Source: Arcanobacterium bovis (GTDB lineage Bacteria > Actinomycetota > Actinomycetes > Actinomycetales > Actinomycetaceae). Taken from it: DNA of 64,000 nt. Where the stretch lies: NCBI RefSeq assembly GCF_004331995.1, contig NZ_SJDT01000003.1, forward strand, positions 186,001-250,000. Reading direction: 5' to 3'. Shown piece after piece: positions 26,129 to 33,543 of the stretch; position 1 is the first letter of the stretch; each line of letters begins with the position of its first letter. Below the pieces are notes generated by a model. It had not been told where the DNA came from, made no database searches, and saw only the letters and a list, made by a program, of their open reading frames with translations. A program made the position numbers and the translations under genes.

Positions 26129-27256
26129 TTAAGGCTTAACATAGGTCCAGCGACCATTGACACACAGAGAGTATCCTGGGATAGAAGTATCCGCAGTGCC
26201 GCCTCGTTGTCCATCAACACAGGTTGGCTCAGCTCTCTTGACAGGTGCGGTACCCCCAATATTGCGTGTCGTTCGTGGCGCGCTTGGTGGCGTGTAGCCC
26301 CCAGTCGATCCACTAGACCCCGATCCCACGCTAGACCCACCAGAGCCCGAACCCGAGCCCGTGCGCGCGGTGCGTTTCGTAGCCGTTGGCGTCGATGCGC
26401 GCTGTTGCGTAGAAGCCTGCGCAGCCTGTGCTGCTTGAGCCTCGGCTTGAGCCTGCGCCCATGCCTGATGGGTGGCGTAAACCGCTGCCGCGTTTTGATC
26501 CATGTAGGCACGCGAAGCATCAAGATCGGATGCAGCCTTGAGCAGGGCTGCACGTCCCTCAGGCTTAACCTCACGCAGATGGGTAGCGTTATCACGCGCA
26601 ACGGTGGCGTTAGTATAGGCGTTAGCATCGGCAACCTTACCGGCAGTGGCAGACAACACCCCATTGAGAGCATTCAACGACTGCTCGTGAGCTGCCCACG
26701 CAGCAGTAAACGTATTGTATGCCTTAAGGTCAATAGAGGCATTCACGCGCGCGGTGAGATCACCGAGCGCTTTGGTTGCTTTATCAAGCCCCGTAGCGTT
26801 ATCAGTAATCACAGGTGTGTTCTTGATAAACGAGTCATAGCCCGCCTTATCGTTAAGCACACCCACACCCGTGAGCTTAGTACCCAAGGCCTGAGTGAGC
26901 TCATCACACACAGCGGTGTCAGCTACCTGGGTGGCACAATCTTTAGCGAGAACCGCAGCACCCTCGTAGGCCTTAGTGTAGGAGGCGAGAGCCTTGTCCT
27001 GAGCCTCGATAGCATTATCGTAGGCGGTGCGAGCAGTGCGAGTATCAGCATTAGCGTTATAGATACCAACCCCACCGAGCCCAACGACCGCAAGCACACC
27101 CGCAACAATGAGCGCGAGCGCCTTACGAGACACACCCCTCTTAGGGGTAGTAGTATTCGTTTCTTTGCTCACGCCTGCCCCTTGCGTGAGGATAGTACTA
27201 TCGGTTTCCTTATCAGGCACGATCCCTTGCAAGGGAGTATCCTCTCCACCAGACAT
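26129..27256 (-). CDS. Single-pass membrane protein with extracellular coiled coil and C-terminal Cys module
   Basis: The 375-residue protein has a 44-residue Thr-rich cytoplasmic head, one transmembrane helix (about 45-66, ALALIVAGVLAVVGLGGVGI) and a long Ala/Asp/Thr-rich helical exterior (about 70-275). Next comes a Ser/Gly/Pro linker (about 290-335), and then a short module with two cysteines that begins TCVDGQRGGTADTSIPGYSL and ends CVNGRWTYVKP. The two cysteines are likely disulfide-bonded outside the cell; another pair occurs at the CATQVADTAVC segment. I recognise similar architecture in uncharacterised surface proteins of Actinomyces and Bifidobacterium but know no function. The start has GGGAATAATT upstream. 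It lies next to the adhesin in the accessory region. Confidence 0.8.
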   Translation of the reverse strand: MSGGEDTPLQGIVPDKETDSTILTQGAGVSKETNTTTPKRGVSRKALALIVAGVLAVVGLGGVGIYNANADTRTARTAYDNAIEAQDKALASYTKAYEGAAVLAKDCATQVADTAVCDELTQALGTKLTGVGVLNDKAGYDSFIKNTPVITDNATGLDKATKALGDLTARVNASIDLKAYNTFTAAWAAHEQSLNALNGVLSATAGKVADANAYTNATVARDNATHLREVKPEGRAALLKAASDLDASRAYMDQNAAAVYATHQAWAQAQAEAQAAQAAQASTQQRASTPTATKRTARTGSGSGSGGSSVGSGSSGSTGGYTPPSAPRTTRNIGGTAPVKRAEPTCVDGQRGGTADTSIPGYSLCVNGRWTYVKP

Positions 27257-27311
27257 AATTATTCCCTTTCATCTAGTAAAAATTATCATAGCGTAAGAAA
27301 ATAAAAATGTG

Positions 27312-27330
27312 GAAAACCGCCTGTAGCGGC
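27312..27330 (-). terminator. Probable terminator after the GNAT gene
   Basis: On the minus strand GCCGC-TACAG-GCGGT is followed by TTTTCC. The stem is only 5 bp with one G-U pair, so strength is uncertain. It lies 125 bases beyond the GNAT stop. Confidence 0.5.
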
Positions 27331-27454
27331 AACCTATTGAATAGCTACGGGAGTCATCAAAGCCTCAGTAAAGAGAATGTCAGTGAGCTTCGTTGCGAAA
27401 AGTACGCGGCAAATTTCTCGATGACACAACTAATCTTAGAAAGATCACGCTCGC

Positions 27455-28006
27455 TTAATCTTCTTCGTATAACCCGGCTTCACTCAAGTACGTCTTAATG
27501 TTCTCAGTTGAGATAAGAAGACTCGAGCCTTCATAGTTGCTCTCAAATTTGACAAAACCAAAACGTTGATAATACTCAACCAGACGAGGCTTTTGAGTGT
27601 GGAGTACAAGAAACCGTGCAGCGCTGTACTCGTTCGCATTTAGATAAGTGAGAAATACTGCCGCCATCAAAATATTGCTAACGTTAGATTTCTGTTCGCG
27701 ATAATCAACCGCGAATTTTCCTAATAGGCGCGCAGGATGGGCACGAGTTTTTGAAATGCCCGTTCGATATTTCTTTTGAACTTCGCTAGAGAGTAGCTGA
27801 TGATCACTCAGCGAAAAATATCCGACAGGCACGCCAGGTTGCTCTTCTTTGGCAAGAATCCATACACGTGATAGATCTTTCAGATCCTCATCGTAGGCAT
27901 ATTTACTAAGCCATTCACCCAAACGGTTATCGTCATGTTTACAATCAAAATCGCTTAAAAAGTGCTGATCGGAAATTTGCGCAAGCGTATAGCTTCCGAT
28001 CTTCAT
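27455..28006 (-). CDS. GNAT-family acetyltransferase, candidate toxin
   Basis: The 183-residue protein resembles TacT/AtaT-type GNAT toxins, which acetylate charged tRNAs and stop translation. It has FDC (20-22) followed by EWL (31-33), VGYFSLS (61-67), PARLLGKFAV (91-100) and the catalytic-Tyr motif YYQRFGF (145-151). The acetyl-CoA pyrophosphate loop, normally R/Q-x-x-G-x-G/A, reads REQKSNVSN and lacks its glycines, so activity cannot be assumed. Its ATG overlaps the stop of the Panacea-domain gene by 4 bp (ATGA). Toxin downstream of antitoxin with overlap is the usual toxin-antitoxin layout. An ordinary protein or metabolite acetyltransferase remains possible. Confidence 0.75.
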   Translation of the reverse strand: MKIGSYTLAQISDQHFLSDFDCKHDDNRLGEWLSKYAYDEDLKDLSRVWILAKEEQPGVPVGYFSLSDHQLLSSEVQKKYRTGISKTRAHPARLLGKFAVDYREQKSNVSNILMAAVFLTYLNANEYSAARFLVLHTQKPRLVEYYQRFGFVKFESNYEGSSLLISTENIKTYLSEAGLYEED

Positions 28007-28599
28007 GACACAAGCGTTCCTAGAAGGGAACGAATAAACTCACTAGGATACTCACCCTGTGATGATTCGATCCGCTCATACTCCATCTCGCTAATAAACG
28101 TCACCTGCGGCTCAGGAAGACGCATCGCCAGATCCCGAGGAACATCATCTCGTTGGAGGAAATAATCGACTACATCCAGACGATCAATATAGGCACGCTC
28201 TTCGCTACGCGACTCCCACGCGTCAATCCACACCTTTTCTTTGTGCGTTTCATCGCGTAAGTCCCATTGGTTAAGCTTTCCGTATGTGGCGAGCACTGCC
28301 TCAAGTACAGCTTCGTAATACGGATCGCTTTCTTTCACTGTATCTTCAAAATCATCGCTTGCAGACTCTATGAGATCACGCGTGATCGTCTTTTTGCCAG
28401 CGTGTAAAGAGAGGAGTTCGCTAACAACGGGGCCATGCTTCATGGCGTAAAAAGTCTGCCCGAAAAGTTCTGCTCCCGTGAGACGCCCATACCAACCAAA
28501 AGAATAGTAGACCAATTTCTGTAGCTTAATTACAGGCATTTCCTCTAGACATGAAAGCCTTAGTATGTCCCGCGATACTTCAAAAACCGAACGCTGCAT
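28003..28599 (-). CDS. Panacea-domain (DUF4065) protein, candidate antitoxin
   Basis: The 198-residue protein carries the Panacea/SocA-like signature: KLQKLVYYSFGWY (25-37), LTGAELF (about 40-46) and MKHGPVV (53-59). Panacea domains are antitoxins that neutralise many unrelated toxins, and are also found as the ClpXP adaptor SocA. The very strong ribosome binding site GAGGAGGGG lies 6 bases before ATG 28599, as expected for an antitoxin made in excess. It is co-translated with the GNAT gene. The remaining ~130 residues are helical and acidic; no DNA-binding helix-turn-helix is evident. Function as antitoxin is inferred from family and gene order. Confidence 0.8.
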   Translation of the reverse strand: MQRSVFEVSRDILRLSCLEEMPVIKLQKLVYYSFGWYGRLTGAELFGQTFYAMKHGPVVSELLSLHAGKKTITRDLIESASDDFEDTVKESDPYYEAVLEAVLATYGKLNQWDLRDETHKEKVWIDAWESRSEERAYIDRLDVVDYFLQRDDVPRDLAMRLPEPQVTFISEMEYERIESSQGEYPSEFIRSLLGTLVS

Positions 28600-28737
28600 G
28601 TTCCCCTCCTCTCTTTCTTACATATCGTATAGACCACCGACAAGGGATGTCTAGAGATTTCAGTAGCGCTTACTCACACTTAATCTTTGCGCCTCGTATG
28701 TTTATAGATGCTCCCCACACCCATACACCGTATAAAA

Positions 28738-28905
28738 CTACTTTTTAATCGCTTCGAGAACGCTCACCATCTCAGAAACGTCGTCATCGGTGAGAGAAAG
28801 CACCAAACGGCCACCGCCCTCAAGCGGGATCTTGAGCGTAACACCGTGGTTATCACGCTCAGCTTCGAGAGGACCATCACCGGTCCGTGGCTTCATTGCA
28901 GCCAT
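28738..28905 (-). CDS. DUF3117 family small protein
   Basis: The 55-residue product begins MAAMKPRTGDGPLEAERDNH and contains IPLEGGGRLVLSLTDDD, a near-perfect fit to the actinobacterial DUF3117 family. AGGAGAAGG lies just upstream of the ATG at 28905. The family is small, highly conserved and of unknown function. In mycobacteria it lies in the same general neighbourhood as the LOG-family gene, so this gene marks the return of the conserved chromosome backbone after the accessory region. Confidence 0.93.
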   Translation of the reverse strand: MAAMKPRTGDGPLEAERDNHGVTLKIPLEGGGRLVLSLTDDDVSEMVSVLEAIKK

Positions 28906-29008
28906 ATCCTTCTCCTCCCTCGGTGCAAACGTACACCTTGTTGCGCACCCTAGCCTCTATTCTAGGGGATTTTAAGAAGCAATGCGCGGGTAATCTCATT
29001 TTCCTCGC

Positions 29009-29797
29009 TCAGGCTTCATATTCTCCATTGTGCCCGCTTTCTCTGAGCTGCGATGCCAATTTGTGAATACCTAATTGCAAAGCTTCAACTGCTTCATCTG
29101 CCGTATCAACAACAGTGAAAAGTTGCGGATCTACTGCATTCACCATGCCCTCATTGACCATCGTCTGATCGATCCACGTCTTCAGGCCACTCCAATAATC
29201 GCGCCCTACCAGCACAACTGGGAAGCCCGAAATCTTGCGCGTTTGCACAAGCGTCAAAGCCTCAAATAGCTCATCCATCGTTCCAAACCCACCGGGCAAC
29301 ACAATGAATCCAAGTGCGTACTTGACGAACATAAGCTTTCGCACGAAGAAGTAGCGGAAGTTGATCCCACGATTCACGTACTCGTTCATGCCCTGTTCGA
29401 AGGGAAGCTCAATTCCCAATCCAACAGACACTCCCCCATTTTCAATGGCGCCCTTATTGGCTGCCTCCATGATTCCAGGCCCACCGCCGGTGATAACCGC
29501 ATAATCCAGATCAACGAGCTTCGCAGCGATTTCTTCCGCCAGTTGATAGTGCGGCGTTCCCGGTTTCGTGCGCGCCGAACCAAAAATAGACACCGCTGGC
29601 CCAATATCTGCCAAGGCGCCAAAGCCTTCCACGAATTCTGCCTGTATCCTCATGATTCGCCAAGGATCTGAGTGTATAAAACTTGTGTCTTGAATGGGAG
29701 CGAGTAATCGAGCATCCGTCGTCTGATCAGGAATCTGATCTCCGCGCAGAACAATCGGCCCTTTGCGGTACTGTATATCATTGTTTTTCACACTCAC
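29009..29797 (-). CDS. LOG-family protein (TIGR00730-type nucleotide phosphoribohydrolase)
   Basis: The 262-residue Rossmann-fold protein has the family motifs GGGPGIMEAANKGA and PGGFGTMDELFE. Such proteins hydrolyse nucleoside 5'-monophosphates to base and ribose-5-phosphate, including cytokinin riboside monophosphates in some actinobacteria. The N-terminal ~40 residues precede the fold and contain RKGPIVLRGDQIPDQTTD, typical of the actinobacterial branch. The gene sits beside DUF3117 as in mycobacteria, and is divergent from the purine nucleoside phosphorylase gene with about 90 bp between. Confidence 0.92.
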   Translation of the reverse strand: MSVKNNDIQYRKGPIVLRGDQIPDQTTDARLLAPIQDTSFIHSDPWRIMRIQAEFVEGFGALADIGPAVSIFGSARTKPGTPHYQLAEEIAAKLVDLDYAVITGGGPGIMEAANKGAIENGGVSVGLGIELPFEQGMNEYVNRGINFRYFFVRKLMFVKYALGFIVLPGGFGTMDELFEALTLVQTRKISGFPVVLVGRDYWSGLKTWIDQTMVNEGMVNAVDPQLFTVVDTADEAVEALQLGIHKLASQLRESGHNGEYEA

Positions 29798-29887
29798 ACC
29801 GTATCGTTTATTGCCACAAATTTCAGCAATATAACTATGAGTGAACAGGAGTTATGTTAAGCCCAAAAAGTTGAGTAGTCTTGGATT

Positions 29888-30709
29888 ATGTCTATTGAAA
29901 ATTATCAAGAACTAGCAGCAGTAGCTGCAAGCACTATCGCCGAAAAGTCCGGTGTAAACCACCACGACATTGCGCTCACCCTCGGATCAGGCTGGGCTGG
30001 CGCTGCAAACCTCATTGGTGAGGTCGTTGCCGAAATCGATGCCGCCGACGTCCCCGGATTCTCGGCACCCGCCGTCGTCGGTCACGGAGGAAAGATCACT
30101 TCGATCAAACTCCGCTCGGGTCATTACGCACTCATCTTGGGAGCACGCACGCACTTCTACGAAGGAAAGGGCGTGCGCGCCGTCGCCCATGGTGTGCGTA
30201 CCGCGGCTGCCACCGGCGCACGAATCTGTATCCTCACCAACGGCTGTGGATCCACCGTGCAAGACTGGGGCCCGGGCACCACCGTGCTACTCTCGGACCA
30301 CATCAACCTCACTGCTACCTCGCCGATTGAGGGCGCCAATTTCGTTGATCTTACCGATATGTATTCGAGCAAACTCCGTGAAATCGCGCGCTCAGTCGAT
30401 CCTGATTTGCCAGAAGGCGTCTACACACAGTTCCCTGGCCCGCATTACGAAACCCCTGCTGAAGTGCGTATGGCACGCACGCTCGGTGGCGATCTGGTGG
30501 GAATGTCCACTGCACTCGAAGCGATTGCAGCCCGCGAAGCTGGAATGGAAGTGCTGGGAATCTCGCTGGTCACGAACCATGCAGCAGGATTCGCACCAGG
30601 CAATCTCAATCATCAGGAAGTGCTTGAAGCTGGCCGCGCTGCCGGACCTCGCATCTCACGCCTATTGGCCGATATTATTGGAAAGATTTCTGAAACGGAA
30701 CTGCAATAG
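29888..30709 (+). CDS. punA: Purine nucleoside phosphorylase (trimeric type)
   Basis: The 273-residue enzyme splits purine (deoxy)nucleosides with phosphate to give a free base and (deoxy)ribose-1-phosphate. Motifs of the trimeric class are clear: LTLGSGWAG (phosphate site), GHGGKI, ARTHFYEG, FPGPHYETPAEVRM, LVGMSTALEAIAAREAGMEV and VTNHAAG. The Asn in VTNHAAG that contacts the purine base is present. It is followed after 76 bp by a phosphosugar mutase gene that can convert the pentose-1-phosphate product, a pairing also found in mycobacteria. Confidence 0.95.
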   Translation: MSIENYQELAAVAASTIAEKSGVNHHDIALTLGSGWAGAANLIGEVVAEIDAADVPGFSAPAVVGHGGKITSIKLRSGHYALILGARTHFYEGKGVRAVAHGVRTAAATGARICILTNGCGSTVQDWGPGTTVLLSDHINLTATSPIEGANFVDLTDMYSSKLREIARSVDPDLPEGVYTQFPGPHYETPAEVRMARTLGGDLVGMSTALEAIAAREAGMEVLGISLVTNHAAGFAPGNLNHQEVLEAGRAAGPRISRLLADIIGKISETELQ

Positions 30710-30785
30710 GATCCGTTCAAATTATCATGTGTGAACGTCGCTTCTCTGTCGCAATGTCCACACATACTCAGTTCAAAGGGGAAAA

Positions 30786-32474
30786 ATGAACTATTCATCT
30801 GAACAAGTTCGAGAGTGGATCAACCACGATCCAGAAGAAGAAACGCGCGAAGAGCTCACAGCTATTCTCGCTGCTGCTGAAGCAGGAGATCAAGCCGCTG
30901 CTGCTGATTTAGCGGATCGTTTCCAAGGCACGCTCCAGTTCGGCACTGCCGGTCTGCGCGGGGCGATGGGCGGCGGACCTTTCCGCATGAATCGTGCGGT
31001 AGTACGTCGGGCTGCCGCCGGTTTGACTGCATGGTTGCGGACGCGAGTGGGCGACGACGCCGTCGTCGTTATCGGCTACGACGCACGTTATCACTCAGCC
31101 GATTTCGCACGCGACACTGCAGCTATCGTCACCGCTGCTGGCGCGCGAGCAATTCTCATGCCACGCAACCTTCCTACACCAGTGCTCGCTTTTGCAGTAC
31201 GGTATCTGGGTGCCGACGCGGGCGTGATGGTTACCGCCTCACATAATCCACCGCAGGATAACGGCTACAAGGTATATCTGGGTGGGCGTGCGATTGATGC
31301 CAGTGGCAATGGCGTGCAGATTGTGCCACCTGTTGATGCCGAGATCGCTGCACAGATTGATGCGGCACCTCACGCGGACGAAATTCCACTCGCGGAATCT
31401 GGGTGGGATACGGTGCCAGAAACGGTCATCGATGCTTACGTAGATAGCGTTTCCCAAATGGCTGGGCCAGGATCGCGCGATGTGAAGATCGTCTACACCG
31501 CAATGCATGGCGTGGGCACGGAAACCATGATGAAAGTCTTTGCTAAAGCAGGATTTACGCAGGTCGTAGGAGTGCCAGAGCAGATCGAACCCGATCCAGC
31601 ATTCCCTACAGTGGCGTTCCCAAATCCGGAAGAGCCCGGTGCTCTTGACCTCGCAATCGCGCTGGCAAAAGCAGAAAATGCCGATATTGTGATCGCGTCT
31701 GACCCTGACGCTGATCGCTGTTCGGCCGCAATTCCGACGGGCGACGGCGAGTGGCGGCAGTTATCGGGCGACGAAATCGGCTCGCTACTGGGTGAATGCG
31801 TCGCAATCGGAGCTGAGCGCGACGGCGTGCAGGGTAACCTCGCATCATCGATCGTTTCCTCACGCTTGCTTGAGAAAATCGCTCATTCGCACGGGCTCGG
31901 CTATCAAGCTACCCTCACGGGCTTCAAGTGGATTGCACGTGCGCCTGAAATCATTTTCGGGTACGAAGAGGCAATTGGTTTCTGTGTCAAGCCGCAAGCA
32001 GTAAAAGACAAAGATGGCATCTCTGCTGCCGTACTTTTGGCTTGGCTAGCTGCACATTTACGCGAGAACGGCACTGATCTACAAGGCGACCTTGATCGAA
32101 TTGCGATTCGTGAAGGGCTGTATCTCTCTGGGCCGGTAACTATCCGCGTTGAGGATCTCTCGATTATTCCTGCGACGATGGCTAAAGTGCGCGAGTTCCC
32201 GCCCACAGAGTTGGTTGGATCGCCGGTGACCTCCATTGTCGATCTTTCACGCGGAACTGACTCCTTACCACCAACAGATGCAGTTATGATTCACACGCAG
32301 GCTAATGATCGAGTGATTATTCGTCCGTCCGGCACTGAGCCCAAGGTCAAATGTTACCTAGAAGTGATTGAGCCGGTGGCTGATGAGGCTGCACTGCCTG
32401 CGGCAAAGGAACGCGCTGCGGCACGCCTTGCTCAATTCAAGCTAGACATGGCTCAGGTTCTCAAACTTGACTAG
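30786..32474 (+). CDS. Phosphohexomutase-family enzyme (phosphomannomutase/phosphopentomutase-like)
   Basis: The 562-residue protein belongs to the alpha-D-phosphohexomutase superfamily. Visible are the phosphoserine loop VMVTASHNPP, the metal loop ASDPDADRC, the sugar loop GYEEAIGF and the phosphate-binding RPSGTEPK near the C-terminus. The long form with N-terminal helices (REWINHDPEEETREEL) corresponds to the PgmB/YbbT-PGM2 group that includes phosphopentomutases. Position directly after purine nucleoside phosphorylase suggests that it turns ribose-1-phosphate into ribose-5-phosphate, but hexose substrates are possible. The start has AAAGGGGAAAA upstream. Confidence 0.92.
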   Translation: MNYSSEQVREWINHDPEEETREELTAILAAAEAGDQAAAADLADRFQGTLQFGTAGLRGAMGGGPFRMNRAVVRRAAAGLTAWLRTRVGDDAVVVIGYDARYHSADFARDTAAIVTAAGARAILMPRNLPTPVLAFAVRYLGADAGVMVTASHNPPQDNGYKVYLGGRAIDASGNGVQIVPPVDAEIAAQIDAAPHADEIPLAESGWDTVPETVIDAYVDSVSQMAGPGSRDVKIVYTAMHGVGTETMMKVFAKAGFTQVVGVPEQIEPDPAFPTVAFPNPEEPGALDLAIALAKAENADIVIASDPDADRCSAAIPTGDGEWRQLSGDEIGSLLGECVAIGAERDGVQGNLASSIVSSRLLEKIAHSHGLGYQATLTGFKWIARAPEIIFGYEEAIGFCVKPQAVKDKDGISAAVLLAWLAAHLRENGTDLQGDLDRIAIREGLYLSGPVTIRVEDLSIIPATMAKVREFPPTELVGSPVTSIVDLSRGTDSLPPTDAVMIHTQANDRVIIRPSGTEPKVKCYLEVIEPVADEAALPAAKERAAARLAQFKLDMAQVLKLD

Positions 32475-32496
32475 TTTTAGCTCAAGCTAAGCAAAA

Positions 32497-32532
32497 TGGG
32501 GGCTTCCAGATCGATTGATCTGGAAGCCCCCA
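32497..32532. terminator. Bidirectional terminator between the mutase gene and deoC
   Basis: A 16-bp perfect stem, TGGGGGCTTCCAGATC (32497-32512) with its complement at 32517-32532, closes a GATT loop. On the minus strand it is followed by TTTTGCTTAG, giving a U-run for the deo operon; on the plus strand it stops the mutase transcript. Confidence 0.85.
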
Positions 32533-32620
32533 CCGCTATAACCAGCAATAATTCGAACCAGCGCTAATTTTTGAACTAACTCAAATCAAAGCCGATGGCC
32601 AGTTCATCACTTGGTCCTTG

Positions 32621-32695
32621 CTAGCTAGCTTCGCTTTCGTTCAACCTAGCTAGCTTCGCTTTCGTTCAACCTAGCTAGCTTCGCTTTCGTTCAGC
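32621..32695. repeat. Three tandem 25-bp repeats
   Basis: CTAGCTAGCTTCGCTTTCGT plus TCAAC occurs at 32621-32645, 32646-32670 and, with one change, 32671-32695, without spacers. It lies between the terminator and the 3' end of deoC. Perfect identity of two copies points to recent expansion. The unit begins with an 8-bp palindrome-like CTAGCTAG. Confidence 0.95.
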
Positions 32696-32712
32696 CTAGC
32701 AAGCCGCTTCAC

Positions 32713-33372
32713 TCATTCGAGCGTATCAAGCACCGCCTGCGAAGCCGAGAGACCGAGACGAGTTGCACCAGCAGCAATAAGCTCAGCAGCAAACTTACCG
32801 TCACGAATACCACCTGAAGCCTTAACTTCAAGATCGTCGCCAACTGTCTTCTTCATAAGTTCAACAGCGTGCACCGAAGCGCCACCTGCTGGGTGGAAGC
32901 CCGTTGAGGTCTTCACAAAATCAGCATCCAGCTCATGCGCGATCTCGCACACCTTGATGATTTCCTCATCAGTGAGAGCCGCCGACTCAATAATGACCTT
33001 GAGAACAGCAAAAGGAATAGCGTCGCGAACCGATGCAATATCCAGTGCTACGCCGTCCCAATCGTGTTCCTTAACGAGACCAATATTCACCACCATATCG
33101 ACCTCATCTGCACCGGCAGCCACAGCCAATGCAGCTTCCGCAGCCTTAATCGACGGTGCCACAGCTCCGGATGGGAAACCCGCCACTACCGCAAGATGCA
33201 CGTCCCCAAGATCAATGTCTTCAGGAAGCGGAAGCATGGAAGGCGAAATACATACCGAATAGGTACCGATTCGCTTCGCGTCTTCCACCAGTGCGCGAAC
33301 GTCGTCGAACGTCGCCTCCGGCTTGAGCAGGGTGTGATCAATCATCTGGGCGACTTCTTCGCGTGTTGCCAC
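32713..33372 (-). CDS. deoC: Deoxyribose-phosphate aldolase
   Basis: The 219-residue TIM-barrel enzyme cleaves deoxyribose-5-phosphate to glyceraldehyde-3-phosphate and acetaldehyde. The Schiff-base lysine is in [23 protein letters not shown] and [10 protein letters not shown] are also conserved. I place the start at GTG 33372 because AAGGAG lies 7 bases upstream and the product then begins [20 protein letters not shown], the usual family length. An in-frame extension to 33468 runs through a hairpin. It is the last gene of the nucleoside operon and the final step of deoxynucleoside breakdown. Confidence 0.95.
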   Translation of the reverse strand: MATREEVAQMIDHTLLKPEATFDDVRALVEDAKRIGTYSVCISPSMLPLPEDIDLGDVHLAVVAGFPSGAVAPSIKAAEAALAVAAGADEVDMVVNIGLVKEHDWDGVALDIASVRDAIPFAVLKVIIESAALTDEEIIKVCEIAHELDADFVKTSTGFHPAGGASVHAVELMKKTVGDDLEVKASGGIRDGKFAAELIAAGATRLGLSASQAVLDTLE

Positions 33373-33436
33373 AGTATTCTCCTTGTTTATCTCGACAGCA
33401 CCAACGAGCAACAGCTCATTGGCAATAATGCCTGCG

Positions 33437-33543
33437 GGTGTGTGAGCGCCACCGCGCCCACACACCACTTATTCTACTAGTATCCGCAGTGCGGATCAGC
33501 TGGTATAGAAAACTCTTCGAGCTCATATCACCAGCTCTTTGAA
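33437..33543 (-). other. Intercistronic hairpins between deoA and deoC
   Basis: Three inverted repeats are stacked here. The first is a 13-bp stem 33437-33449 with 33454-33466 (fully paired, with one G-U, only on the minus strand). The second is ATCCGCA-G-TGCGGAT at 33482-33496. The third is AGCTGGT (about 33499-33505) with ACCAGCT (about 33531-33537). None has a U-tract, so they may stabilise RNA ends or reduce read-through into deoC. Confidence 0.55.

Noticed and set aside
26207-27304. A 365-codon plus-strand frame opposite the single-pass surface protein gene
   Set aside because: It is Arg/Ser/Cys-rich with no family match, lies wholly antisense to a better gene with a membrane helix and good start, and runs through that gene's terminator-proximal end.
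32621-32695. Possible CRISPR array
   Set aside because: The three 25-bp units are contiguous without spacers, and no cas genes are present.
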